NCBI GenBank assembly: GCA_016717595.1 | Contig: JADKFE010000033.1 | Coordinates: 40,860 to 104,859, forward strand | DNA length: 64,000 bases | Source of the DNA: Deltaproteobacteria bacterium | GTDB lineage: Bacteria; Myxococcota_A; UBA796; CAJQPC01 | Direction of reading: 5' to 3' | Part shown: piece after piece, positions 44,727 to 57,754 of the stretch | Layout: each line of letters opens with the position of its first letter | Numbering within the stretch: the stretch's first letter is position 1 | The notes under the pieces: model-generated | What the model was told of the DNA's origin: nothing | Databases searched by the model: none | Seen by the model: only the letters and a program-made list of their open reading frames with translations | Position numbers and translations under genes: made by a program

Positions 44727-45653
44727 GTGTCCCTCTACGGTCTCACCCAAGGCGTCGGCCCCAGCGGCTTCGGCTACAACTCAACGGCTGAAGACGTCAC
44801 CGCCGGGATGAACCTCGCCGGGCGCACCTACCTCGTCACGGGCTGCGGCTCGGGCTTGGGCACCGAGACCCTGCGGGTGCTGCGCCTTCGGGGGGCGCGG
44901 GTGCTGGCCTCAGCGCGCAGTCTGGCGAGCGCCCAGGCCGCGATCAACAGCACCCAAGGCCCCGGCGAGGCCATCCCCGTGGCCTGTGAGCTGGCCGAGC
45001 CCGCCTCTGTGCGCGCGGCGGTGGCTGAGGTCAAGCGCCTCGGCTTCCCCTTGGACGGCATCATCGCCAACGCGGGCATCATGGCCTTGCCCAAGCGCCA
45101 GCTCAAGCACGGCGTCGAGGAGCAGCTCTTCACCAACCACGTCGGGCATTTTTTGCTCGTCACGGGCTTGTTGGGCCAGGCCACCCCCGCCGGGCGGGTG
45201 ACGATGTTGTCCAGAGCCGCGCACAAAGGCACCTACCCCGAGGGCGTGCGCCTCGACGACTGGGCCGCCGAGCGCGGCTACACCGCCTGGGGCGCCTATG
45301 GTCAGTCCAAGCTGTGTAATATGCTGTTCGCGCGTCATCTGGGTCGGGTGGTTTTACAAGGCGCACAGACGGCGAACTCGGTCCACCCCGGCGTGATCGC
45401 CACGAACTTGGGGCGTCACATGCCCAACTTCGCCACGACGCTGATGAGCGCCGTCGGCCCGGCCTTGGTGCTCAAGACGATCCCCCAAGGCGCGGCCACC
45501 CAGCTCTACGTCGCCACCCATGACGAAACAGCGAGCGCCCGGGGTCTGTATTTCTCCGACAACAACATCACCCGGCCCAGCCGCTTCGGCGAAGACGACG
45601 CCTTGGCCGCGGCGGTGTGGAAGCGCACTGAAGAGCTTGTGGCCACGCTGTGA
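44727..45653 (+). CDS. Short-chain dehydrogenase/reductase (retinol-dehydrogenase-like)
   Basis: 308 residues. Nucleotide site TGCGSGLGTE, NAGIMAL, catalytic Ser in MLSRAAH and YGQSK (YxxxK), and SVHPGVIATNLGRHM, all typical of classical SDRs close to the RDH/POR-like group. GTG 44727 with GGAG upstream is taken as start; an upstream TTG (44682) would add a hydrophobic stretch. Oxidoreductase on a lipophilic alcohol or ketone is likely; substrate unknown. Confidence 0.85.
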   Translation: MSLYGLTQGVGPSGFGYNSTAEDVTAGMNLAGRTYLVTGCGSGLGTETLRVLRLRGARVLASARSLASAQAAINSTQGPGEAIPVACELAEPASVRAAVAEVKRLGFPLDGIIANAGIMALPKRQLKHGVEEQLFTNHVGHFLLVTGLLGQATPAGRVTMLSRAAHKGTYPEGVRLDDWAAERGYTAWGAYGQSKLCNMLFARHLGRVVLQGAQTANSVHPGVIATNLGRHMPNFATTLMSAVGPALVLKTIPQGAATQLYVATHDETASARGLYFSDNNITRPSRFGEDDALAAAVWKRTEELVATL

Positions 45654-45725
45654 GCCTGGGCAGAGCCGGTCGTGTCGGCGGTAGAGTCATCGGTAGCGCC
45701 ATTCAGGCGCGATGGAGGACTGCTG

Positions 45726-46042
45726 ATGAGCTCTCGATGGACATGGCTGGGCGTCATAGCGACGCTGGCGACGGCGTGCGGCGACACCCAACAGGCGGAT
45801 GACATCCTGGCGTTAGAGGGCGACTCAACGAACGGCGAGGCGGTCTTCAGCGCCAACTGCGCAGGCTTCGCCACGGGGCAGACGGGACCGGCGGCTCTGG
45901 GCCCAACCTCGTCGCCGAGGCTGGCGAAGACAACGCCGAGTGGGTGGAGGTCATCCTCGGCGGCGAAGACACCATGCCGGCCTTCGTAGACGTGCTCACC
46001 GACCAAGAGATCGCCGACGTTCTGGCTTGGCTGAAGAGCTAA
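45726..46042 (+). pseudogene. Small lipoprotein cytochrome c, frame broken at the haem motif
   Basis: Starts as a lipoprotein (ATG 45726, GGAGGA upstream; ATLATAC lipobox) and reads GEAVFSANCAG, then should give a CxxCH. Instead a two-base insertion near 45866-45869 turns it into FATGQTG. Restoring the frame gives CAGCHGADGTGGSGPNLVAE and ...IADVLAWLKS, stop at 46040-46042, with MPAF supplying the Met ligand. So a typical ~100-residue class I cytochrome c is present, but cannot bind haem as written. In this error-prone part of the window it may be an assembly fault. Confidence 0.7.
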
Positions 46043-46292
46043 CCTGAGCGGCGGAAGAGCTCACGCGGGTGGGGTGACCCCCGGCCCGCGTGGGCGCGCG
46101 ATCAGGGCGGTGGCGGTCCGGCGCGCGCGCCGGCGGCCGCTGAGCGAGAGCCGAGGAGGGGGGGCGACGAGCCAGGGAGCGCGCTGAGCGGCGCCAGGCC
46201 CGCTATGATCTGGGCCAGCTTTTCTGCTCTTGGTTCACAGAGCCTCCCGGGACGGCCGCTGAGTCATTTTGGTCGAGCGGGGGTGACGTGCC

Positions 46293-48217
<1,925 letters not shown>

Positions 48218-48319
48218 GGGGCCTTCTTGGGCAGGGGGGCTCTCAGGATAGCGCGATCGGCGGGGAATCTTTGGATTGGGTGCCCGTACCGGGGGCTGAG
48301 ACCTGCTAACCAAGGCCGT

Positions 48320-48830
48320 ATGTCCACCGAGATGACCGCGCTGCTCACGCTCTACCGCGACCGGGTGCACCGGCTCGCCCGGGCCTGGCTGCCCGATGAG
48401 CAAGAGGCCGCGGAGATCGCCCAGGAGGCCCTCGTGCGCGCCTGGCGGAACCAGGACCGCTACGATCAAGGCCAGCCGTTTTACCCCTGGTTACGCACGA
48501 TCACCCAGAACGCCTGCCGCGACGCCTTGGCCCGGGGCCGACACCGCGCCGCGCCCGGCCTCGACAGTGAGCGCCTGCAGAGCCTCGGCCCAAGCCCCTT
48601 GGAGCGTCTGTCGGCCCGTGAGGCTGAAGAGGCGGTGAAGGCCGCCTTGTTGACCCTGCCCGGAGCCCGCCCGAGAGATCCTGATCATGCGTCATTACGA
48701 AGACCTGAGCTACGCCGAGATCGCCGAGTCTCTGGGTGTGCCCGAGGGCACGGTGATGTCTCGACTGTTCCGCGCCCGCCGCGCGCTCACCGCCGCCCTT
48801 CGTGGCCAAGACCTTGGAGCCGACCCATGA
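48320..48830 (+). CDS. ECF-type sigma factor, single frameshift
   Basis: About 170 residues. Region 2: YRDRVHRLARAWLPDEQEAA, EIAQEALVRAWRNQDRY, PFYPWLRTITQNACRD. One extra G at 48662-48663 throws the frame; with it removed, region 4 reads REILIMRHYEDLSYAEIAES and LGVPEGTVMSRLFRARRAL, ending at TGA 48828-48830. The stop overlaps the next gene's ATG (48827), as is usual for sigma/anti-sigma pairs. Divergent from copy 3 of the MopE lipoproteins. Confidence 0.85.
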
Positions 48831-49300
48831 CCCGCCCTGAGACCCCCTCCGCCGGGCCGCCCTCGCTGAGCGAAGAGCGCCTCGCCGAGCTGATGGTGAA
48901 GGTGGTGGACGAGGTGGCGAGCCCCGCCGAGCGGGAGGAGCTCATGTCGTACCTCGTGTCTCACCCCGAAGAGCGCGCCGAGCTCGACGCCCAGCGGGCC
49001 ATCCGCGCGGTCACCCGCGGCTGGGGCGCGAGGTTAGAGGCCGATCTTCGGGCGCGCCAGGCCTCAAGCTGGCAGCTCACCGCCCAGCGCGTCGGCCTCG
49101 CCTTGCTGATCGGCGGCGTCGCCCTGCTCCTGGGCTTTGGGCTGGTCGAGGCCACCCTCGACGCTGAGGTGCCGTGGCCCCCTGCGCCTCGGTCTCGGGC
49201 CTTGATCAGCGGCCTCGTGCTCACCATGGGGGCCTCGCCGCCCAGCGCCTCAACCACCACGATCCTTACGACGACGTCCACCTCTAAGCCCAATCGCTGA
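48827..49300 (+). CDS. Membrane anti-sigma factor-like protein
   Basis: About 155 residues, coupled to the sigma gene by an ATGA overlap. The cytoplasmic N-terminus (ERLAELMVKVVDEVASPAER, LMSYLVSHPEERAELDAQRA) resembles the helical part of anti-sigma factors but without the HxxxCxxC zinc motif. One or two membrane helices follow (GLALLIGGVALLLGFGLVEA). Adding a G to the GGGGG at 49228-49232 changes the odd Ser/Thr tail into GLAAQRLNHHDPYDDVHL and a stop at 49285-49287, which looks more natural. Role is inferred from position. Confidence 0.65.
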   Translation: MTRPETPSAGPPSLSEERLAELMVKVVDEVASPAEREELMSYLVSHPEERAELDAQRAIRAVTRGWGARLEADLRARQASSWQLTAQRVGLALLIGGVALLLGFGLVEATLDAEVPWPPAPRSRALISGLVLTMGASPPSASTTTILTTTSTSKPNR

Positions 49301-49312
49301 TGCCGGAGAGCC

Positions 49313-49686
49313 ATGTCCAGCGCCATCACCCACCAAGCCGACCTCAAGAACCGCCCTGACGACGGGATCCTCCTCGCCACCACCCCGAGCCTGCCGGGGT
49401 ATCGGGTGGTGCGGGTCATCGGGCTGGTGCGGGGCAACACGATCCGCACCCGCCACGTCGGCAACGACATCGTCGCCGCCTTACGAAACCTCGTCGGCGG
49501 CGAGATCCCCGAGTACACGAAGCTCATGGGCGAGTCTCGGGAGCAGGCCCTTGACCGCATGCGCGCCGAGGCCCTGGCCCGGGGGGCGAACGCCATCCTC
49601 AGCGTGCAGTTCACCACGGCGATGGTGATGGCCGGGGCGGCGGAGATGCTCGCGTACGGCACCGCGGTTGTGGTGGCACCGGCTAG
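49313..49686 (+). CDS. YbjQ/UPF0145-family protein
   Basis: Core of ~120 residues: GYRVVRVIGLVRGNTIRTRH, GEIPEYTKLMGESREQALDR, ARGANAILSVQFTT and LAYGTAVVV, a clear YbjQ (UPF0145) pentamer-forming fold of unknown function. As written the frame continues past AVVVAP into sequence antisense to coaA. One extra C near 49678 would give APG and TAG at 49684-49686, matching the family's length, and that end is used. GGAGAG precedes ATG 49313. Confidence 0.75.
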
Positions 49687-49690
49687 CCGG

Positions 49691-50601
49691 TCAGATCCGC
49701 CGCAACATCACCTCTTGAATGCGGTGGTCGTCCCCCTTCTTGAGGATGAGGGTCGCCCGCTCGCGGGTGGGCAAGATGTTGCGCTTGAGGTTGACCTCGT
49801 TGATCTCCCGCCACAGCTTCCGCGCCTCGTGCTCGGCCTCCTCATCGGTGAGCGCGGCGTAGCGGTGAAAGTAGGCGCCCGGCGACTGAAACGCCGTGTC
49901 CCGCAGGCGCAGAAAGCGGTGAACGTACCACTGGCGCAGATCGGCGACTTCAGCGTCTAGGTAGATCGAGAAGTCGAAGAAGTCGGCCACAAACGCCCGG
50001 CCTGGCTCGGCGCCGTGCTGGAGCACGTTGAGGCCCTCGATGATCACGATGTCTGGGCGCCGCAGGACGATGCGCTCGTCAGGGACGATGTCGTAGCGGG
50101 CGTGGCTGTAGACCGGGCAGGAGACCTCGTCCAGGCCGGCCTTGAGCTGGGAGGTAAACCGCAGCAGGGCCGCGCGGTCGTAGCTCTCGGGGAACCCCTT
50201 GCGCCGCATGAGCCCCCGACGCTCTAGCTCGGCGTTGGGGTACAAGAAGCCGTCGGTGGTCACCAGGTCCACCCCCGGGGGCTGTTCGGCCAGCGCGCGA
50301 GAAGCGCCTGGAGCACCCGCGCCGTGGTGGACTTGCCCGCGGACACGCTCCCGGCGAGGCCGATCAGAAACGGCGCCCGGGGGGCCTCAGGGTCACCCAA
50401 GAAGGTCGCCGTGACCCGGTGCAGCTCTTGTACGGCGGAGACGTAGAGGTTCAAGAGCCGGGTGAGCGGCAGGTAGACGTCCTCGACCTCGTCCGGGGTG
50501 ATCTCCTCGTTGATGCCGCGCAGGGCGTCGAGCTCGACGGCGGTCAGCGTCATCGGGGCGTCGGCGCGCAGCGCCCGCCAGGCGTCACGATCCAGCCGCA
50601 T
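49691..50601 (-). CDS. coaA: Pantothenate kinase, type I (frameshifted)
   Basis: First enzyme of CoA synthesis. The start (MRLDRDAWRALRADAPMTLT) and P-loop GSVSAGKSTTARVL are in one frame; VDLVTTDGFLYPNAEL, RKGFPESYD, DIVIIEGLNVLQ and the C-terminal INLKRNI-like INEVNLKRNILPTRERATLI are in another. The break is at CCCCCGGGGG (50272-50281). One base added to the G-run gives SPRGVDLVTTD and a protein of about 303 residues, close to E. coli CoaA. An essential gene broken at a homopolymer argues for a sequence error. Confidence 0.85.
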
Positions 50602-50928
50602 GTAGGGAGAGTGAGGGATGCGTCGCTCCGGAGGTGACGAAAACCGGCCACCTCTACCCTGCGGCGGGCGGGTCGGCCAGGGGCGGGGGCGACGAGCGGG
50701 GGCGCGGCGCGCCGATCGTGCCCCCGGGCCGGAGCGCCGCGGCGCGCGCCTGGAGCCTCTGGACAGGTCAAGGCTTGATCCGAGGAGGATCTAAACGAGC
50801 ACAGCCTGATCAGCGGCGCGTGGGTTGAACGCTTGGACAGGTTCTCGAGGCCGGCGAAGAAACGGGCTTGCGTTCCGGGGGTGGCCAGCGTTAGAATCTC
50901 GTCAACCACCCAAGCCCCCGAGTCTAAG
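50602..50928. other. Intergenic region with no recognised gene
   Basis: 327 bases between divergent coaA and the first beta-helix gene. It includes a GAGGAGG-like purine stretch (about 50780-50788) without a matching ORF and a G/C-rich block (50670-50730). No hairpin-plus-T terminator, tRNA or repeat was seen. It probably holds both promoters. Confidence 0.4.
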
Positions 50929-53614
50929 ATGACACCCCGCAACTGCGCCCTGCTCCTGCTTTGTACGATGTCCCTCGCCTGCCGCTCCAAGGATGACGCG
51001 CCCTTGGACAGCGAGCCCATCGGCCCCGAGGACACCGCCGACACCGAGGTCGATGAGGACATCGACAACACCTATGAGATCTGCGAAGACACCACCTGGT
51101 CCGGCGAGGTCGTCGTCGGCGCGGTCTATTACGTCTGCAAGACGGCGACTCTGACGATTGAGCCCGGCGCCACCATCGCCTTTAAGCCGGGCAGCGGCCT
51201 CGTCGTCGATGGCGTGCTCAAGGCTGACGGCACCGCCGAGGCGCCGATCACCTTCAAGATCAACTACAGCATCTCCGGCTCCAACTACGGCGTGTCCATC
51301 GGCGGCGAGAGCGACCTGTCCTCGTTGAGCTTCGCCTCGTTCACGAGCATCGACCTGCGCCTGGAGGGCCGCGCCACGGCCGGGGTGAGCGACCTCAGCC
51401 TCGCCGACTCCACCCTGGGCGTGTACTCCCGCGACGCCGAGTTCTCCGTGAGCCGGGTGACCTTCGCCGACAACCAGCGCGACGACCAGTCCGGGCTCAT
51501 CGCCCGCGACCTGCCCCTGCTCAACGTCTCGGACTCCAGCTTCGACAAGGTCAACGTCGGCATCCTGTTTGACGGTGTTCAGGACGAGGCGGCGCTCAAC
51601 GTCACCAACGTCACCTTCACCGACAGCCGTGACGCGCTCTATGTGGGCAGCGTCGGCAAATACAAACACAGCGTCACCGCCACGGGCGTGAGCGTCAGCA
51701 ACAGCTCCAGCCACGCGCTCTTGTTTTACAACGCTGATGTGACGCTCAATGAGGTGTCGATCACCGACACAAACGGCTATGCCATCTACGGTGACCTCGC
51801 CTCGAAGGTCCGCCTCAACGGCGTTGACGTCAACAACACCACGGGCGTGAGCGTCTACGTCATCGGCTCGATCGAGGCCGACGGCCTACGCGTCACGAAC
51901 TCCGAGGCCAGCGGCGTGTACGGCGGCAAGAAGGGCTCGACGCTACGCAACACGACCGTAGACAATGTGCAGGGCTACGCGCTCTACTCCACGGGCGATC
52001 TCACCATCGCCGACTCCAAGGTGAGCAACACCACGAGCACCTCGATCTTCGCCGTGCGCGGCAACCTCACCGTCACCGGCAGCGAGGTGAGCGACAGCCT
52101 CGGCACGGGCATCTACGCCACTTATGGCGACGTGATCGTGCGGGACACGCTCTTGGAGCGCCTGGACAGCCACGGCGTCTACGCCTCCACGGCGAGCATC
52201 ACCGTCTCCGACATCACCGTGCGGGACATCCGCGGCACGGCCGTTTATGCCTACCGCTCCCACCTCGTCGTTGAGCCGGGCACGGTGGGTGTGCTCATCG
52301 AGAACGTAGACGGCAGCGGTCTGTACTCCACCGACGGCAGCATCCTCGCCGAGAACGTCACGATCACGAACATCCGCGGCACGGCGGTCTACGGGTATTA
52401 CGGCGACGTGAACCTCAAGAACGCCCAGATCTCGGAGGTGATCGGCACGGCGGTCTATGGCTACTTCGGTGACGTCACCGTCTCCGATGTTCACGTCAGC
52501 GACATCTACGGCACTGGCATCTATTCTTACCGCGGCGACATGACCGTGACCCCCCGGCGACACCGGCGTCACCGTCACCAACGCCGAGACCTACGGCCTC
52601 TACACCTACACCGGGGACATGCTCGCCGAGGGCTTCACCATCACCAACACCCGGAACACCGGCGTGCTCGTGAGCTATGGGAACCTCACGGTGAGCGACT
52701 GCGAGGTCACCGAGTCTGGCAGCCACGGCATCTACGGCCAGGAAGGTGACCTCAGCGTGACCAACTGTGCCGTCTCCGATGTCGGCGGCGCCGGCGTCGC
52801 CCTCTCCGAGGGGGCCCTCGCCACCGTCACCGATGTAAGCATCACCGACGCGGACACCTACGGCGTCTACGTCAAGGACGCGGACGGTGTGGTGAGCGGC
52901 GTCACCATGACCACCTCGGGCAGCCAAGGAATCTACATCACGGGCGGCGACGGGGAGATCACCGACGTCACGGTGAGCGGCGCGGGGAGCTCCGGCGTGC
53001 AGGTCTCGACGGGCGACCTCACCCTCTCCGAGGCGACCATCGGCAACGTCGGCGGAGACGCGGTGTACGTCAGCAACGGGGACGCGCTCATCTCGGATCT
53101 GCAGGTCGTCGATCTCTCCTCGGCCCAAGACGAGTACAGCGCCGTCGGCGGCGGCATCGACGTCCGTGGGCACGCCTTGGTGACGAACACCCTCATCGAC
53201 AAGACCGAGGGGTACGGCCTCTACGCCGAGTCCGCCGAGGTGAGCTACACCACGATCTCCAACGGCGTCGATCGTGGCGTGACCATCTACGGGAACTCCG
53301 CCTCTAGCATCACGTACAGCGACGTCATCGACAACGGCAGCTACGGTGTGGTCGGCGTCTCCAAAGGCACAAACGGCCTGCAGGTCAGCAAGTCCAACAT
53401 CACCGGGAACTACGAGTACGGCGTGTACTACGCCCAGCTCATGGACGGCTGTTATGTGGCCGACAACTACCGCCTCAGCGGCGTTGACACGGCCTCCGGC
53501 GGCACCATCGACGCCAGCTTCACGACGAAGGGCACACAGTTCATCTACCTGGACTCGGTGACCAGCCCCTCCTCCACTGAGGTCTCCGGCACGGGCCCCT
53601 CCACCGGCTCCTGA
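50929..53614 (+). CDS. Giant parallel beta-helix lipoprotein, copy 1 (one frameshift)
   Basis: About 894 residues. Lipobox CTMSLAC, linker PEDTADTEVDEDIDNTYEIC, then a GxVxVGxxYYVCxTATLTIEPG capping region and ~30 rungs of about 21 residues with the pattern xGxGVYxYxGDLTVxDxxV (for example TAVYGYYGDVNLKNAQISEV). This is a right-handed beta-helix (Beta_helix/PbH1) surface protein. One extra C in CCCCCC at 52550-52555 breaks the frame; it resumes as TVTNAETYGLYTYTGDMLAE. The end GSGTGPSTGS-like tail matches copy 2. Carbohydrate binding or adhesion is inferred. Confidence 0.8.
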
Positions 53615-53715
53615 GCCCGCTGTCTGTCGCCGCGTCGTGGGCTCACCCCCCCCCACGGCGCGGCGGCGCCATTCTTTCGCTCAGACACCCCACGCTCCAA
53701 CGATGGAGAGGCTCC

Positions 53716-56700
53716 ATGACCCTGCCGATTCGTTTCAACATGACGATCTTGCTCGCCTTAGCGACCTTGGCCTGCCGGTCCAAGGATGACGCCCTGGACT
53801 CCGTAGACACTAACATCGACGGCCCAGAGGACACCGCGGACACCGCAGTAGACGACGACATCGACAACACCTATGAGATCTGTGAAGACATCACCTGGTC
53901 CGGTGAGGTGATCGTCGGCGCGGTGTATTATGTCTGCCCCACGGCGACCTTGACCATCGCCGCCGACACCCAGGTCAAGTTTATGCCCAGCGCGGGGCTC
54001 GTCGTAGACGGCACCCTGAAGCTTGAGGGCAGCGACGGCGCCCCGGTGGTGTTCACCACAAACTACAGCTCCACGGCGGGCAACTACGGCGTCTCCGTCG
54101 GCGGCACGGGCGACAAGTCCACCCTACAATACGCGACGTTTGAGCACATCAACCTGCGCCTCGAGGGCGGGGGCCGCGACGGCGATCACCAACAGCGCGT
54201 TCTCCGACGCCACCCTGGAGATCTACACCCGCGAGGCGCCGTTCACCGTTGATTATTGCACCTTCACCGACAACCAGCGCGACAACCAGTACGGCATCGT
54301 CGCCCGTGATCTGCCCCTGCTCGACGTGGTGAACAGCACCTTTGACAAGGTCTACGTCGGCATCGGGTTTGACGGTGTGCAGGACGAGTCGGCGCTCTCT
54401 GTGGCGGACACGACGTTCAACGAGGTGCGCCACGCGCTCTGTGGGCAGCATCGGCGAGTATCTGCACACGGTCACCGGCACAAACCTCACGATCAACAGC
54501 ACCTCCTCCCACGGGATGATGCTGTACAGCGCGGCGTCGAGCTTCACGAACCTCAGCGTCACCGACGCCACGGGCTATGGCCTCTACGCCGACGTGCGCT
54601 CGACCTTGGCGCTGGACAACGCGGTCATCAAGAACTCCGACGCCATCTGTGTGTACGCCGAGGGCTCGCTCACGGCCACGGGGCTCGTCGCTGAGGGCTG
54701 CGGCGGCAGCGGCGTGTACGCGGGCAAGAAGGGCTCGTCGATCACGGGCAGCAGCGTCGTCGGCGCCGTGGGGTATGGCGTCTACGCCTATGGTGATCTC
54801 ACCATGGACAGCACCACGGTCTCTAGCGCGTCCAACTCCGGCGTCTATGTGTATTATGGTGACCTCGCCCTGAGCGGGGTGGTCTTGTCCAACAACGGCG
54901 GCAGCGGGGCCTACGCCCAGCAAGGCACCTTGACCGTAGAGACCTCCGAGGTGGTGGGCAACACCGCCCAAGGCGTGCAGACCTACTACGGTGACCTCAC
55001 CGTGCTGGACTCGAACATCTCGGGCAACAACGGCTCGGCGGTGTTCGCCGACCACGGCGCGGTGGAGGTGCGGCGCACCACCATCGAGGACACTGAGGGC
55101 TACGCGATCTACGCCAGCACGGCGTCCATCGTGGCGTCTGAGGTCACCATCAAAGACATCCGGAACTACGGCATCTATGGTTACCGCAGCTCCGTGGTCC
55201 TGGATGACTCCACCTTAGACAACGTCGAGGGCGTGAGCGTCTACACCGTCGACGGCGACCTCACCGCCACCAACGTCGATATTCGTAACTCCCGCTCCCA
55301 CGGCATGTACGCCTATTACGGTGACCTCACCGTCACCAACGCCATCTTGGAGAACATCCGTGAGGGCGGACTGTACAGCTACTACGGCGATCTGACGGTC
55401 ACCGACGCGAGCTTGACGACGATCTACGGCCAAGGCATCTACGCCTACCGTGGGAACCTGATCGTGAACGCTGGCGTGACGGGCACCACCCTTTATGACG
55501 TCGGCTTCAACGCGCTGTACAGCTACTACGGTGACCTGACGGCCACGGGCGTCAAGATCGACAAGGTCGGCCAGAGCGGCGTGTTGACCTACTACGGCGA
55601 CACCACGGTCAGCGGCGTCACCGTGAACGACGCGGGCACCTACGGCGTGTTTGATCAGGACGGCACGCTCACGATGAGCGACAGCACGGTGACCAACACG
55701 GTCAACGTCGGCGTGTACCTGAACCTGGGCGAGCTGGCCACGGTCACCAACTCCACGGTGGACACCACGGGCTCTACGGGCGTGTATGTCTACCAGGGCG
55801 ACCTCATCATCTCCGACACGGATGTCTCCAACTCGGGCAGCGTGGGCGTGTACGTCAACATCGGCGACATGGTGGCCGACGCCGTGAACGTGGTCGAGGC
55901 CACGGGCCAAGGCTTCTACGTGAACGCCGGGGCCCTGGACCTCAGCGACGCTTCAGTGACCGGCGCCGGCAGCCACGGCGTCTACGTCTACAACGGCGTC
56001 GCGGCCGTGGAGAACCTCGCGCTCACCGACATCGGCGGCACGGGTCTGTATGTGAACGTCGGCGACCTCAGCGCCACGGCGGTGGACGGCAGCGACATCG
56101 CCAGCCAGGGTGTGTACGTCTACAACGGCGACATGACCGCCTCGGACCTGACGCTGGACGACATCGGCAGCCAAGGCGTGTACGTCTACAACGGGAACCT
56201 GACGATCAGCGAGTCGATCATCTCCGATGTGGACAGCCAAGGCCTGTATGTGTATGGCGGTGACCTCAACCTCGCGGACACCACCGTGGGCAACAGCGGC
56301 GAGCGCGGCGTGTATGTCTACCTCGGCGACGCTCTGATCGACGGCCTGCAGGTCGTGGACCTCTCCTCGACCCAAGACCAGCGCAGCGCGCTCAGCTACG
56401 GCCTCGACGTCCGTGGCCACGCCCTCGTGACCGACACGATCGTAGACAAGGCGGACAGCTATGGCATGTACGCCAAGAGCGCGGAGATCGTGAGCAGCAC
56501 CTTCTCCAACAACAACAACATCGGCGTGATCCTGTACGGCAACGACGCCAGCAGCGTGAGCTACTGCGACGTGATCGACAACGGATCCATGGCGTGTACG
56601 GCCCCACCACGGGAACCAACTCCTTGGACGTGTCGTACAACAACGTCACCGGGAACAAGTACTACGGCGTCGTCTACGCCCGCGCCCTGGACAACAACTA

Positions 56701-56860
56701 CATCGCCGACAACTACAGCAAGACCGGCGCCGACACCACCTCAAAGGGCACCGTGGACGGCACCCTCGACGTGAGCTCTAGCCAGATCGGCTCCATTGAC
56801 GCGGTGACGAACCCGAAGTCGTCGTCCGTCTCGGGCACCGGCCCGGCCTCGGGGAGCTGA
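53716..56860 (+). CDS. Giant parallel beta-helix lipoprotein, copy 2 (three frameshifts)
   Basis: About 1,047 residues, tandem paralogue of copy 1 (shared DDDIDNTYEICEDITWSGEV, FTDNQRDNQYGIVARDLPLL and a C-terminal VSGTGPASGS). It has more rungs than copy 1, many reading YYGDLTVTDA or YNGDMTASDL with GVYV between. Shifts are needed at GGGGG 54169-54173 (one G too many), near 54440 (TA missing in a Tyr-Val), and near 56587 (one T missing). Each is confirmed by the paralogue. The lipobox is ALATLAC. Likely long surface fibre; ligand unknown. Confidence 0.8.
54780..56340 (+). repeat. Beta-helix rung repeats (about 60-70 bases each)
   Basis: Degenerate in-frame repeats built round TACTACGGTGACCTCACC-like cores (encoding YYGDLT). 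Spacing varies between about 60 and 70 bases, which matches one coil of the helix. The similarity between units is enough for recombination and for assembly collapse, so the rung number should not be taken as certain. Confidence 0.6.
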
Positions 56861-56889
56861 TTCGACACAGACCGTCGATTGACGATTGA

Positions 56890-57754
56890 TCACGCGGCGC
56901 CTGGATCTCCCTCGGGGTCCAGGCGCTCGGCGTTGAGCAGGGTGGGCAAGGTCGAGCCTCTGGAGCGGTTGTCCAGGGCCCGGCGGCCCTCAAACCGGGG
57001 CAGATCGGGCAAGAACACCAGACGCAGCTCCAAGGAGAACCGCGCCCGGCCCGAGTCGTGGCCGAGGCTGCCGTGGAGCTGGTGCGCCGAGAACAGGAGC
57101 TGCTCGGCGTCTTTGCAGGCGAAACGGAGCGCCTCCCCCGGCGGCGGCGCCGTGGCGCAGGGGTAGACCTTCTGCGGGTGCGGCGCCTGCCAGCCGCCGA
57201 GCTTGTCCCAGTCCCCCAGATCAAAGCCCGCTTGAAGCGTTGGGCACGGCCTGATGAAAGGCCTCGGGAAAAAATCCGAAGCTCTCCTCACGCGGCACGT
57301 CGCCGAGCGCCAGCCAGAGGTTCACCTGGGCCTCGGGGTTGCCGTACCAGGTGTCGCGGTGAATGGCGTAGGCCCGGGCGGCTTTGGGCTCGCGGTGGGC
57401 GCCGGAGAGCACGGCGCGCAGGCGAGGGCGATCCATCACGGTCTGGTGCAGGGGCAGGCCGAGGTCGGCGACGAGGCCCCGGGCGAGCCAGAGCGCCTCT
57501 GGATCCTCTACAAACGCCCAGCGCAGGGCGGTGAGGCGGGCGAAGTGCTCCGATGGGGAGAGCGCCCGGTGGGCGAGGCGGGGCGGGTGTGGGTCAAACA
57601 CCGATGTGAGCTTGGCCTCGGCGTAGCGGGCCAAGGCGCGGGAGGCGCGGCTCGCGGATCTGCGCAGGATCGTGCCCGTGAGCGCCTGCTCCCAGGGCGA
57701 GGGGCCGTCGTTCATCGGCGCGAGGACGGGGTGATCTGCAAGAAGCTCACGCAT
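56890..57754 (-). CDS. Non-haem Fe(II)/2OG-type oxygenase (one frameshift)
   Basis: About 287 residues. YAIHRDTWYGNPEAQVNLWL has the HxD iron motif (HRD) of cupin-like phytanoyl-CoA-dioxygenase-type enzymes. LLFSAHQLHGSLGHDSGRAR gives the distal His, and RFSLELRLVF the Arg that would hold 2-oxoglutarate. The chain breaks at CCC 57227-57229 (plus strand): removing one base joins NAS-SGF to DLGDWDKLGGW. The substrate is unknown. Its start overlaps the endonuclease V stop by 8 bases, forming a two-gene operon. Confidence 0.7.

Noticed and set aside
46043..46292. Possible short gene between cytochrome c and MopE copy 3
   Set aside because: Only short frames with random-looking, Arg/Ser-rich composition; no ribosome site.
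50260..52560. Programmed frameshifting in coaA and the beta-helix genes
   Set aside because: Sites are plain G or C runs without a slippery heptamer plus structure, and the same kind of break recurs in unrelated genes. Sequence error is simpler.
54780..56340. Repeated GGTGACCTCACC cores that could be protein-binding sites
   Set aside because: Spacing and frame match the beta-helix rungs exactly, so coding explains them.
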